Origin: Clostridiales bacterium | Lineage (GTDB): Bacteria; Bacillota; Clostridia; Christensenellales; Borkfalkiaceae | Assembly: GCA_015055545.1 (NCBI GenBank) | Contig: SVHY01000003.1 | Location: 1-64,000 of the forward strand | DNA length: 64,000 bases | Direction: 5' to 3' | Part shown: positions 32,686 through 39,149 of the stretch, in pieces | How positions within the stretch are numbered: the stretch's first letter is position 1 | Layout of the letters: every line of letters starts with the position of its first letter | The notes under the pieces: model-generated | Databases searched by the model: none | The model's input: only the letters and a program-made list of their open reading frames with translations | Told to the model about the DNA's origin: nothing | Program-made: the position numbers and the translations under genes

Positions 32686-33798
32686 ATGAACGTTGCGCAG
32701 GGAAACGTCAACAATGAAAAATACTTCAATTGTACGAATGGAATGTTGAAATTGGACATTCCAAGCCTTGCTGCGTTCGTGCTGGGAACGATAGACGGCT
32801 ACGCCCGTACGTCGCAAAAGAAACGCTACCGTGCAACATTGTCGGCGATAGCGAGTGATTACGGGTGCAGTCCACGGCAAATTAGCCGTACCGTCAAAAT
32901 GTTGGACGAAAAGGGTTATATCACGCGTGAATACGATGCGCGCTACGATAAGTGTGTTGCGTACGCTTCGAACTATGGCGGACCGCGTACAAATACATAT
33001 AAAATTCCGCTTTTCCTTTTGAACCGTGAATTTGATATCATAAATAAAGACAAGAAAACAGGCGAAGTGCACACGATTCGCCGTCGTTTAACACGCATCG
33101 AAGCGACGTTTGTTGTTTTGCTTGCATCGATTTGTGGCGAAAACGGCAAATTTAAGGCGACAATGCGTAAGTTTGCGAAGATGGTGCAGGATATATCCCC
33201 GATGACGGCTCAGAAGGCGATTTCAAATTTGTTGCACGCGGATATTATCGCACGTCCAAAGACAGCTACGCACCGTGCGGAAGAAAGCGAATACACGTTC
33301 AAGGACAAGGATTTGTTGAAAGAGATTCGCAAGGTAACGGAAGAAGCAAAGGCACGTCGTGCCGAAAAAGCGAAGATGAAAGAAGAAAAAGGCAAAACCG
33401 CATCCATCATATCGGCGCAGGAACAGGCAGTCAAGGACGCCGATGCGAAGAGTGCACGGGAAAGATTTTACGCCCTGCGTCGGGAACAGGCTGAAATAGA
33501 TGCAGCACGGATACAAGATAAATTGAATAAAATCCCGAAGTTTGCCGCGGCAATGCGTCAAATAAATCAATCGGAAATTCATATGGCAAGACTGGAAATC
33601 GCTGGTGACGTCAACGGTATGCGTGCATTACGCATCCAATGTGCGGGTTGGCGGCATGAAATCGAAGACGTGTTGCAGGATTTTGGCTATACGCAGGACG
33701 ATTTGAAACCAAAGCGGATTTGTTTAAAGTGCTCGGATACAGGATATTTGCCTGACGGAAAGGCTTGTGATTGCTATCCAAAGGGGGGCACGACGTGA
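32686..33798 (+). CDS. Replication-initiator-like protein with HTH and zinc motif
   Basis: 370 aa. The N-terminal winged HTH (TSQKKRYRATLSAIASDYGCSPRQISRTVKMLDEKGYI) resembles DnaD/phage initiator domains; a second HTH-like segment follows (MRKFAKMVQDISPMTAQKAISNLLHADI). After a long charged helix the C-terminus has CLKCSDTGYLPDGKACDCYP, the zinc-like motif seen in phage and plasmid DnaC/DnaD-type loaders. I prefer ATG 32686, with AGGAGCAAAGGA upstream, over a longer reading from 32560 that would translate the repeat. It is bracketed by the inverted repeats and followed by a terminator. Confidence 0.72.
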   Translation: MNVAQGNVNNEKYFNCTNGMLKLDIPSLAAFVLGTIDGYARTSQKKRYRATLSAIASDYGCSPRQISRTVKMLDEKGYITREYDARYDKCVAYASNYGGPRTNTYKIPLFLLNREFDIINKDKKTGEVHTIRRRLTRIEATFVVLLASICGENGKFKATMRKFAKMVQDISPMTAQKAISNLLHADIIARPKTATHRAEESEYTFKDKDLLKEIRKVTEEAKARRAEKAKMKEEKGKTASIISAQEQAVKDADAKSARERFYALRREQAEIDAARIQDKLNKIPKFAAAMRQINQSEIHMARLEIAGDVNGMRALRIQCAGWRHEIEDVLQDFGYTQDDLKPKRICLKCSDTGYLPDGKACDCYPKGGTT

Positions 33799-33889
33799 GA
33801 AACACGGCAAAAAATGGGAACGTAGGAATTGGATAAACGACATGAAAAAGCGCGGCAGGGTTCGCGCTTATAGACGTGCAAGAAAGTTG

Positions 33890-33920
33890 AACGCTCGGAC
33901 AAACGGTCTGAGCGTTTTTT
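33890..33920 (+). terminator. Terminator of the replication operon
   Basis: AACGCTCGGAC pairs with GTCTGAGCGTT (one G-T) and is followed by T6. Confidence 0.85.
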
Positions 33921-34149
33921 GTTATTTTTCAAATAATATAAAAAAAGTCATATCACAAAGACATTTGCAGGGGGTATATATAGACAAAAAGTATACGGTT
34001 TTTCGGCTGGGGGTTTTCTATATATATAAACCTATATAATTTTGTATATAAAATAATACGCGCGCACACGTAAGCAAACGTAAGCGCGCGGGGGCACGCA
34101 AGCGTGCCTGACTTATTTCAGAACGTCGCCAAGAGATAAGCCCCGCCGA

Positions 34150-34223
34150 CTTTCTCCCGGGGATATGGTGGAAATTCGATTTCCACCTTTTCGACGTCAA
34201 CACCAACTACAAACCCCGCCGTA
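34150..34223. repeat. 74-bp inverted repeat, right copy
   Basis: Reverse complement of 32543-32616 with two mismatches. At its outer end a further CCCCGC/GCGGGG hairpin is present that the left copy lacks. Confidence 0.9.
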
Positions 34224-34376
34224 GCGGGGTGTGCGGCGCGTTGCGCCGAAAAGGCTGTGTTTGATACGTAGCGTGGGCATGAGCTTCGCGCTGGGGGCGT
34301 CGGCAACGTCGCATCCAAGCGGCGAAGGCTGGAAAAAAGCGATTGCCCGTGCCCGTATTTTTTTTGCTAAAAAAAT

Positions 34377-34449
34377 GTTGACTTTTAGTCAACAAATTTT
34401 AAAAAATCGCGTAAAAAGTGTTGACTTTTTGTCAACAATAGTGTATAAT
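34377..34449 (+). promoter_or_regulatory. hicAB promoter with two operator palindromes
   Basis: TTGACT at 34421 and TATAAT at 34444, 17-bp spacer. GTTGACTTTTAGTCAAC (34377-34393) and GTTGACTTTTTGTCAAC (34420-34436) are near-identical inverted repeats; the second covers the -35. They are the natural autoregulatory sites for the HTH of HicB. Confidence 0.85.
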
Positions 34450-34479
34450 AATATTAGAAAAAACGAAGGAGAAAGCGCA

Positions 34480-34668
34480 ATGCCGATTACACCAAAGGAA
34501 ATAATCAAGATTTTAAAGAAGAACGGTTTTACGGAAATTAGCCAAAAAGGCTCTCACGTAAAGCTACGAAATGATAAAACGGGAAAAACGGTCATAGTTC
34601 CTATGCACGCGAAAGATATCCCGACTGGAACAGAACAAGCAATATGGAAACAGGCGGGGCTGAAATAA
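34480..34668 (+). CDS. hicA: HicA-family mRNA interferase toxin
   Basis: 62 aa, full length for HicA. It has the dsRBD-like fold sequence ITPKEIIKILKKNGFTEISQKGSHVKLRN, with the catalytic His in GSH, then TVIVPMHAKDIPTGTEQAIWKQAGL. The family cleaves mRNA when unopposed by HicB. The start is fixed by GAAGGAG 8 bp upstream and by the promoter, which lies within longer in-frame readings. It precedes hicB, as in most systems, and lies near the right end of the element, where it probably stabilises inheritance. Confidence 0.9.
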   Translation: MPITPKEIIKILKKNGFTEISQKGSHVKLRNDKTGKTVIVPMHAKDIPTGTEQAIWKQAGLK

Positions 34669-34707
34669 GCCCCACCTAAAAAGATAAAAAAAGGAGCGTT
34701 GAAAATT

Positions 34708-35175
34708 ATGAAAAAAATTTATCCTGCAATTTTCCATAAGGAAAATGGTTGTTACTGGGTGGAGTTTCCCGATTTGGAAGGCTGCATCACGCAAGGCGCG
34801 ACGTTGGAAGAAGCGTTCGCTATGGCAAAAGAAGCTTTGGCGTTATATCTTGACGGTATGAAAGAATTACCAAAAGCAACCGAAATGAACGCTATTAGTG
34901 TGCAAAATGGCGATACGGTTATGTTGGTAGAAGCTGATAATGCCGATGATATAGTTTATATTAAAACATCGGAAGTGCCGAAGTATATCGAAAACGGGTT
35001 GGAAGAAAAAGGATTGACGAAAGGTCAAGTGGCTTTTATCTTGGACGTAGACCGTTCCTATTTAACGCATATCGTAAAAGGTGAACGTGTGCCGTCTGTT
35101 GATATGGCAAAGCGTATAGGCATTTTGCTTGGGTTTGATTGGCGAATTTTCTACACCAACAACGAAGGTATTTGA
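34708..35175 (+). CDS. hicB: HicB-family antitoxin with C-terminal HTH
   Basis: 155 aa. The partial RNase H-like HicB domain (YPAIFHKENGCYWVEFPDLEGCITQGATLEEAFAMAKEALALYLDG) is followed by an XRE-type HTH (LEEKGLTKGQVAFILDVDRSYLTHIVKGERVPSVDMAKRIGILLG). It neutralises HicA and with its HTH should bind the two GTTGAC palindromes upstream. ATG 34708 is chosen; AAGGAG is 11 bp upstream. The HTH-bearing form is one of the two common HicB types. Confidence 0.9.
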   Translation: MKKIYPAIFHKENGCYWVEFPDLEGCITQGATLEEAFAMAKEALALYLDGMKELPKATEMNAISVQNGDTVMLVEADNADDIVYIKTSEVPKYIENGLEEKGLTKGQVAFILDVDRSYLTHIVKGERVPSVDMAKRIGILLGFDWRIFYTNNEGI

Positions 35176-35183
35176 TGAAAACC

Positions 35184-35250
35184 CCGCACGGTAGTATTTA
35201 CCGTGCGGATATTTTAAGAAAGAAAAAACCGATTTTGATAAAAAATCGGT
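35184..35250 (+). terminator. Two hairpins after hicB
   Basis: CCGCACGGTA/TACCGTGCGG (35184-35208) followed by ATATTTT, then ACCGATTTT/AAAATCGGT (35228-35250). The first is the likely hicAB terminator. Confidence 0.75.
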
Positions 35251-35273
35251 AGCAGAACGGGCTTTATTTTTTT

Positions 35274-35290
35274 GGGGAAGTGTAGGGGAA
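35274..35290 (+). repeat. Integrase arm-type repeat pair, right end
   Basis: GGGGAA-GTGTA-GGGGAA, same orientation and 11-bp spacing as 14477-14493. Confidence 0.6.
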
Positions 35291-35338
35291 GAATTGAAAA
35301 ATCCCTTTATTTTAAAGGCTTTTTTAGCTTTCAAAATA

Positions 35339-35366
35339 GGTTCAAGTCCCGTCGCCTCAACCAAAA
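35339..35366 (+). repeat. attR core (28-bp direct repeat)
   Basis: Second copy of the tRNA-Pro T-loop-to-CCA sequence. It lacks the 5' two-thirds of the tRNA and so is not a gene. Confidence 0.93.
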
Positions 35367-35367
35367 C

Positions 35368-35398
35368 ACAGGACAGCCGTTGGCTGTCCTGTATTTTG
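35368..35398 (+). terminator. Native tRNA-Pro terminator, displaced
   Basis: ACAGGACAGCC/GGCTGTCCTGT with a GTT loop, then ATTTTGC. Duplicated at 36866-36896. Confidence 0.8.
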
Positions 35399-35586
35399 CT
35401 TTCGGCGACGGCTCGCGTAAACCACGGATTATCGTGGGTTCACGCGAGGAGCGAGAAAAGAAAAAATTGAGATGAGTACGAACGTTGACGAGCGACGACG
35501 CTCTGCCGAGAGTTCTCGCTTGCGAGAAACGGCAGATACCCGTCGCCGTAAAATATTTCCGTATTGTGTATACGCCGCTAAAGGCG

Positions 35587-35634
35587 CAAGTCCCGTCGCC
35601 CGTTGGCTGTCCTGTGTTTTGCTTTCGGCGACGG
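35587..35634 (+). repeat. Rearranged copy of the tRNA end and terminator
   Basis: CAAGTCCCGTCGCC joined directly to CGTTGGCTGTCCTGTGTTTT and TTTCGGCGACGG; compared with 35344-35410 about 21 bp including the left terminator arm are missing. Confidence 0.75.
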
Positions 35635-35841
35635 GCGGAAGCTAAACGCTTTGCCGTGGGACGAACTGCCCGTTAAGCAAGGCGTTGATAACGCCTTGTA
35701 GGGGTGAGAAGAGTGAGCGCATAAGCAACGCGCGAACGGTGACCGAGCGCAAGGAATACCGTACCTTGCGCGAGAACACGCGAGAAATGAGAAACGACAG
35801 ATACCCGTCGCATCACTATTATAAATTTAACCATATATACA

Positions 35842-35875
35842 AAAACACGATTGCAATGAAATGCAACCGTGTTTT
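35842..35875. terminator. Bidirectional terminator of the islet XRE gene
   Basis: AACACGATTGCA with TGCAACCGTGTT (one mismatch), A-run left, T-run right. Very similar to 38187-38223. Confidence 0.75.
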
Positions 35876-36088
35876 TCAGTATTCAAGTCTACCGCATAAT
35901 ACATCAATGCTAACTTCAAAATAGTCGGCGATTTTCCAACATTCTATTATACTTGGTTCGTTTAAGCCCTGTTCCCAACGGGATAAATTAGCTTGGCTTG
36001 TACCGATTTCTTTTGCGAGTTGTCGTTGGGATAAGAGCTTTTCTTTTCTTAATTCAGCGATTTTGTTGTTTGCAAAATTATATTCCAT
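35876..36088 (-). CDS. Small XRE repressor, cassette at tRNA-Pro
   Basis: 70 aa, one Cro/C1 HTH: NNKIAELRKEKLLSQRQLAKEIGTSQANLSRWEQGLNEPS, then ECWKIADYFEVSIDVLCGRLE. The ATG follows a minus-strand TATAAT (36100-36095) after only six bases with no RBS, so its mRNA should be leaderless. It is divergent from an operon whose promoter spacer is the palindrome ATACAAATTTGTAT, its probable operator. Related in plan, though not in operator sequence, to the XRE genes at 38222 and 43819. Confidence 0.85.
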   Translation of the reverse strand: MEYNFANNKIAELRKEKLLSQRQLAKEIGTSQANLSRWEQGLNEPSIIECWKIADYFEVSIDVLCGRLEY

Positions 36089-36094
36089 AAAAAT

Positions 36095-36150
36095 ATTATA
36101 TACAAAAATGTATCAAAATGCTTGACAAATACAAATTTGTATCATATAAT
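36095..36150. promoter_or_regulatory. Divergent promoters with ATACA-type operators
   Basis: Rightward TTGACA (36122) and TATAAT (36145), spacer 17 bp, occupied by ATACAAATTTGTAT (36129-36142). Leftward TATAAT at 36100-36095; the second site ATACAAAAATGTAT (36100-36113) overlaps it. Confidence 0.82.
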
Positions 36151-36187
36151 ATATTCGTGGAGTAAATTTTTGGAGGCATTTTTACAA

Positions 36188-36364
36188 ATGAGCGATTCTA
36201 TCGGAACTAAAGAATTTGCAGAAAAATGGAACGTGAAACAATATAAAGTTTCGGAATGGTGTAGATTAGGATTGATTCCTGGGGCGAATCAAGATAAAGT
36301 AAGAAGCCCGTGGCATATTCCTAAGAACGCTACGCCACCGAAAATAATAAAAGGAGAGAAGTAA
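36188..36364 (+). CDS. AlpA/excisionase-like helix-turn-helix protein
   Basis: 58 aa. TKEFAEKWNVKQYKVSEWCRLGLIPGANQ is a MerR/AlpA-type HTH, followed by RSPWHIPKNATPP, as in many clostridial excisionase-like proteins. GGAGG 11 bp before ATG 36188. First gene under the operator-controlled promoter, 1 bp before the lipoprotein. In an islet without integrase it might act on a recombinase in trans or simply regulate transcription. Confidence 0.7.
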   Translation: MSDSIGTKEFAEKWNVKQYKVSEWCRLGLIPGANQDKVRSPWHIPKNATPPKIIKGEK

Positions 36365-36365
36365 A

Positions 36366-36818
36366 ATGAAAAAAATTTTATCTGTTATTTTGATGATATT
36401 TATGATGTTTTCAATGGGAATAATGGCGGTCGCTTGTAAGGATAAATTTACAGGAAGTTCATATAATATTGATACTTCGGTCAATAATTCTTCTGATAAC
36501 AATAACTCAAATGCTTTGTATAGCCAATTAGAATTTATTGCGATCCAAGAATTAGGTAAGCGACTTTCCCATGAGATTAAATCTACAGGTACTCGCTGGA
36601 ATTCTCATATTGACCCTTCAAACTGTCTATATACTATTGGAAGTATTGGAAAGGCGGAAGGTTCTTTTTTTAAGTATGAGGTTAACGGAGTATGTTATCT
36701 TTATGATAAATACGGGTCGCCGGCTTTGCAATATATAGATGGTTCTGGGGGGTCTATCGTAGCTTTTAAAGTATGGATTGCAGAAGACGGGTATGCTTTA
36801 CTTAGTTTTGAGGATTAA
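36366..36818 (+). CDS. Small lipoprotein of the islet
   Basis: 150 aa. Signal peptide KKILSVILMIFMMFSMGIMAVAC with Cys24 as lipid anchor, an Asn/Ser-rich linker (VNNSSDNNNSNA), and a compact domain (LEFIAIQELGKRLSHEIKSTGTRW to VAFKVWIAEDGYALLSFED). Base composition is more AT-rich than flanking core genes, which fits acquired DNA. RBS AAGGAGAG. No family recognised. Confidence 0.68.
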   Translation: MKKILSVILMIFMMFSMGIMAVACKDKFTGSSYNIDTSVNNSSDNNNSNALYSQLEFIAIQELGKRLSHEIKSTGTRWNSHIDPSNCLYTIGSIGKAEGSFFKYEVNGVCYLYDKYGSPALQYIDGSGGSIVAFKVWIAEDGYALLSFED

Positions 36819-36853
36819 GAATGTTAAAAGCAATTCAAGATAGATATAAACTG

Positions 36854-36906
36854 CTCAACCAAAACACAGGACAGCCGTTGGCTGTCCTGTATTTTGCTTT
36901 CGGCGA
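36854..36906 (+). repeat. 53-bp direct repeat, distal copy
   Basis: Identical to 35356-35408. Carries the second copy of the tRNA terminator hairpin and marks the far end of the islet. Confidence 0.88.
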
Positions 36907-36949
36907 TAAAAAACAACATATCGTTGAAAAATCAATTTGCTGTATTTGC

Positions 36950-36979
36950 TTGACAGGCGGAAAACGTTTGTGATATAAT
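36950..36979 (+). promoter_or_regulatory. Promoter of the zinc dehydrogenase gene
   Basis: TTGACA at 36950, TATAAT at 36974 preceded by TGTGA, spacer 18 bp. Confidence 0.8.
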
Positions 36980-37019
36980 ATAAAAAATGGTCGGAAAGAC
37001 CGAAAAAAGGAGAGAAATG

Positions 37020-38132
37020 ATGGCAAATTACAACATTCCAGAAAAAGCAAGAGTAGCAGTTTTAACCGGCGCGAAAAAGATTGAAATCTTTGAGCTCCCC
37101 GTTCCCGAAATCGGCGACGACGAAGTTCTCGTGAAAGTGGAACAAACGGGTATTTGCGGTACGGACGTACACGAATACAAGGGCGATCCGTTCGGATATA
37201 TCCCCGTAGAACTTGGTCATGAAGGTACGGGTACGGTTGTGAAAATGGGTAAAAACGTAACGACGGACTATTACGGAAAACCGCTTGCGGTGGGCGATAA
37301 AATCGTTACGGGGCTTAAACCCTGCGGTGTTTGCGATACCTGCAAGAACGACCCCGAACATATCCACCTTTGCCCCAACGGCGAAATTTTCGGCTTGATG
37401 CCCGGCGAAGCGGCGTATAAGAATTTCAACGGCTGGTTCGGCGAATACATTAAAATCAATGCGGGCGGCGTTATCTTTAACGTGAGCGATATGGACGTGG
37501 ATTTACGTACCTTAATCGAACCGGCGGCGGTTGTCGTGCACGCAGTGGAACAAGCGAAACAAATCTTCAACTTCAAACAAGGTTCGTACGTTTTGGTACA
37601 AGGCTGTGGCCCGATCGGGTTGTTGCTCCTTACCACCGTTCGTACGATGGGCGTTCGTAATATTATCGCGGTGGACGGCGATGAAAAACGTTTGGCTATG
37701 GCGAAGAAGTTGGGCGCGGCGTATACCGTGAACTTCTTGAAAGAAAACGCGATTGAAAAAATCCAACAAATCACGGGTACGGGCGCGGAAATGGCGTTCC
37801 AATGCACGGGTTCGCCCAAGGCGGCAAGCACCATTTGGAAATACGTTCGTCGCGGCGGTTCGATGTGCGAACTCGGGTTCTTCGTGGACAACGGCGACAC
37901 CACCTATAACCCCCACCAAGACATCTGCAACAAGGAAATCAAGGTTATCGGGTCTTGGACGTATCAAGCAAAAGACTGGATGCAGGCTTGCGACGTTTTG
38001 AAAGAAGCGCAAAAGGACGGCTTGCCCGTAGAAGAATTGCTCACGCATAAGTACGCGCTTGCGGATATCAACGAAGCTATGGAAATGAATATCAGCATGC
38101 AAGGCTTGAAGATTGTCGTAAAAGGCGAATAA
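37020..38132 (+). CDS. Zinc-dependent medium-chain alcohol/polyol dehydrogenase
   Basis: NAD(P)-dependent cytosolic dehydrogenase of the MDR superfamily, about 370 aa. Catalytic zinc: GICGTDVHEY (Cys, with the neighbouring His of ELGHEGTG); structural zinc cysteines in KPCGVCDTCKNDPEHIHLC. The cofactor domain has LVQGCGPIGLLLLTTVRTMG and the acidic IIAVDGDEKR, favouring NAD. Closest in style to sorbitol, threonine or butanediol dehydrogenases, so the substrate is open. AAAGGAG is 7 bp before ATG 37020; an adjacent in-frame ATG at 37017 is possible. Confidence 0.85.
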   Translation: MANYNIPEKARVAVLTGAKKIEIFELPVPEIGDDEVLVKVEQTGICGTDVHEYKGDPFGYIPVELGHEGTGTVVKMGKNVTTDYYGKPLAVGDKIVTGLKPCGVCDTCKNDPEHIHLCPNGEIFGLMPGEAAYKNFNGWFGEYIKINAGGVIFNVSDMDVDLRTLIEPAAVVVHAVEQAKQIFNFKQGSYVLVQGCGPIGLLLLTTVRTMGVRNIIAVDGDEKRLAMAKKLGAAYTVNFLKENAIEKIQQITGTGAEMAFQCTGSPKAASTIWKYVRRGGSMCELGFFVDNGDTTYNPHQDICNKEIKVIGSWTYQAKDWMQACDVLKEAQKDGLPVEELLTHKYALADINEAMEMNISMQGLKIVVKGE

Positions 38133-38146
38133 TCCGAAACGATAAA

Positions 38147-38177
38147 AAAGGGCGTTCCCAAGTGGAGCGCTCTTTCT
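38147..38177 (+). terminator. Terminator after the zinc dehydrogenase
   Basis: AGGGCGTTCC with GGAGCGCTCT (two G-T pairs) then TTCTCTT. Confidence 0.65.
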
Positions 38178-38186
38178 CTTGCGCAG

Positions 38187-38223
38187 AAAAACACGATTGC
38201 AACGAAAAGCAACCGTGTTTTTT
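38187..38223. terminator. Bidirectional terminator of the second XRE cassette
   Basis: ACACGATTGC with GCAACCGTGT, A-run and T6. Nearly the same as the terminator at 35842-35875, although the genes beside them differ. Confidence 0.78.
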
Positions 38224-38434
38224 AATTTTCAGTTAATCCCAAAATATAATGGGGGTCTAAATCAAGCTCTTTGCAAAGTTTGGCAAAGGTATCGAGTTTT
38301 GGAAGTTTTTTGGTGGTACGATATTGTGTAACCATTTCTGGGGAAACGCCGATACGCTTAGCAATTTCAATCGTGGTCAAACCGCTATTTTTCAACTCTT
38401 CGCTTAATCTTGTTTTTATAATCTCATTTTCCAT
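38222..38434 (-). CDS. Small XRE repressor, second cassette
   Basis: 70 aa: IIKTRLSEELKNSGLTTIEIAKRIGVSPEMVTQYRTTKKLPK, then FAKLCKELDLDPHYILGLTEN. An HTH of the Cro/C1 class. I start it at ATG 38434. The upstream longer reading (to 38461) runs through the -10 (38446-38441), while the ATG at 38434 lies six bases after that TATAAT without an RBS, as in the sister cassettes, indicating a leaderless message. Probable target: the ACTAACC/GGTTAGT palindrome in the divergent promoter. Confidence 0.82.
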   Translation of the reverse strand: MENEIIKTRLSEELKNSGLTTIEIAKRIGVSPEMVTQYRTTKKLPKLDTFAKLCKELDLDPHYILGLTEN

Positions 38435-38440
38435 ACAAAT

Positions 38441-38497
38441 ATTATAACCAATAGTTAGCAAAAATACTTGACAACTAACCGTTGGTTAGTGTATAAT
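38441..38497. promoter_or_regulatory. Divergent promoters with CTAACC-type operators
   Basis: Rightward TTGACA (38468), TATAAT (38492), spacer 18 bp filled by ACTAACC-GTT-GGTTAGT (38474-38490). Leftward TATAAT 38446-38441, overlapped by a variant site (TAACCAATAGTTAG, 38445-38458). Confidence 0.82.
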
Positions 38498-38530
38498 ATT
38501 TTTGGTAAATCAATTTTGGAGGTTTTTTAA

Positions 38531-39130
38531 ATGTTTTGTAAGCAATGTGGCACAAATATGGGTAATAATGCGTTTTGCCCCAATTGTAATCGACAAGCCG
38601 CGATAACTACAACCCCGCCGACATTTAACGGTGAAATGGGGATAAGCTTTGCGGACAGCGTAGATGGGGCTATGGCAATCCCCGCGCAAACGAGCAGTAA
38701 TTCTGGATTTTTTAAGACGAAGAAAAAAATATGGATACCGTTGCTTGTTGTTTCTTTGGCGTTAATTCATGTGCTGGCAATCGTATTACTGTTCGTGCTT
38801 ACAAATAGAGTGAGCGACGATCCGTATGAAGTAGCGGGAAATTTGAGGAGCGCAGGATATGAGGTCGAGATAACGGATGAAGAAGAGATAGGTTTGTATA
38901 CTCCTTTTTCGGGTGTGCAATATATAATTAGGGCGACGAATATATTTGACGAAAACGATATGGCGATTTTCTTGTTTTGCGATTCGCGTGATACAGCGCG
39001 ATCAATTGCTAAAGCGGTGGAGCTTGAGTGGGAATTAATGGATGTTGGATATCTGGAGACCGTTATTGTGGATTATGACGGGGCGGTGGCGTATATAGGA
39101 ACAGTAGCAGCAATAGATGCGGCAAAATAA
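38531..39130 (+). CDS. Zinc-ribbon membrane protein
   Basis: 199 aa. N-terminal zinc ribbon MFCKQCGTNMGNNAFCPNCN, a disordered linker, TM helix IWIPLLVVSLALIHVLAIVLLFVL at about 74-97, and an extracytoplasmic C-terminal domain of 100 residues (YEVAGNLRSAGYEVEITDEE to VAYIGTVAAID). GGAGG 8 bp upstream. First gene under the operator promoter of the second XRE cassette. Zinc-ribbon TM proteins are common in Clostridia and mostly uncharacterised. Confidence 0.72.
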   Translation: MFCKQCGTNMGNNAFCPNCNRQAAITTTPPTFNGEMGISFADSVDGAMAIPAQTSSNSGFFKTKKKIWIPLLVVSLALIHVLAIVLLFVLTNRVSDDPYEVAGNLRSAGYEVEITDEEEIGLYTPFSGVQYIIRATNIFDENDMAIFLFCDSRDTARSIAKAVELEWELMDVGYLETVIVDYDGAVAYIGTVAAIDAAK

Positions 39131-39149
39131 AGTTTGGAGGTTGTAGAAT

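Larger units (their letters stand above)
33799..34479. other. 681-bp region: terminator, repeats, hicAB promoter; no gene
   Basis: Holds the terminator at 33890, an AT-rich stretch, a GC-rich stretch with a GGCACGC/GCGTGCC hairpin (34093-34108), the right inverted repeat and the hicAB control region. Possible short readings cross the terminator or the repeat and lack an RBS. Confidence 0.6.
14374..35366. mobile_element. 21-kb integrative element inserted in the tRNA-Pro 3' end
   Basis: Bounded by 28-bp perfect direct repeats (14374-14401 and 35339-35366) that contain the tRNA T-loop through CCA. A tyrosine integrase lies 95 bp inside attL. Paired GGGGAA repeats with 11-bp periodicity occur inside both ends. 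Cargo: XRE repressor switch, small phage/plasmid-like genes, eight exported or membrane genes, a replication-like protein and HicAB. I see no relaxase, VirB4-like ATPase, capsid, portal or terminase, so the class of element is not assigned. Confidence 0.92.
35176..35875. other. 700-bp region with attR and degenerate tRNA-end repeats; no gene
   Basis: After the hicB hairpins come attR, the native tRNA-Pro terminator and then a GC-rich stretch with decayed copies of the same junction: CAAGTCCCGTCGCC at 35587 fused to the terminator's right half, and AGATACCCGTCGC at about 35530 and 35800. No open frame has an RBS or sensible composition. Confidence 0.6.
35356..36906. mobile_element. Putative 1.5-kb islet between 53-bp direct repeats
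   Basis: The 53 bp from CTCAACC of the tRNA end through the terminator to TTTCGGCGA occurs at 35356-35408 and again at 36854-36906 without change. Between lie decayed repeats, an XRE gene, an AlpA-like HTH gene and a lipoprotein gene. No integrase is present, so it would need help to move or is a remnant of earlier insertion at the same tRNA. Confidence 0.5.

Noticed and set aside
33767-34039. 90-codon reading frame after the replication gene
   Set aside because: It runs straight through a strong rho-independent terminator (33890-33920) and has no RBS at its start; the basic stretch MKKRGRVRAYRRARK is probably chance.
35339-35366. Second tRNA-Pro gene
   Set aside because: Only the T-loop-to-CCA part is present; no acceptor 5' strand, D-arm or anticodon precedes it. 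It is attR.
14374-35366. Classical ICE or tailed prophage
   Set aside because: No relaxase, VirB4/VirB6, portal, terminase, capsid or tail proteins could be recognised; the membrane ATPase alone is not enough to call conjugation.
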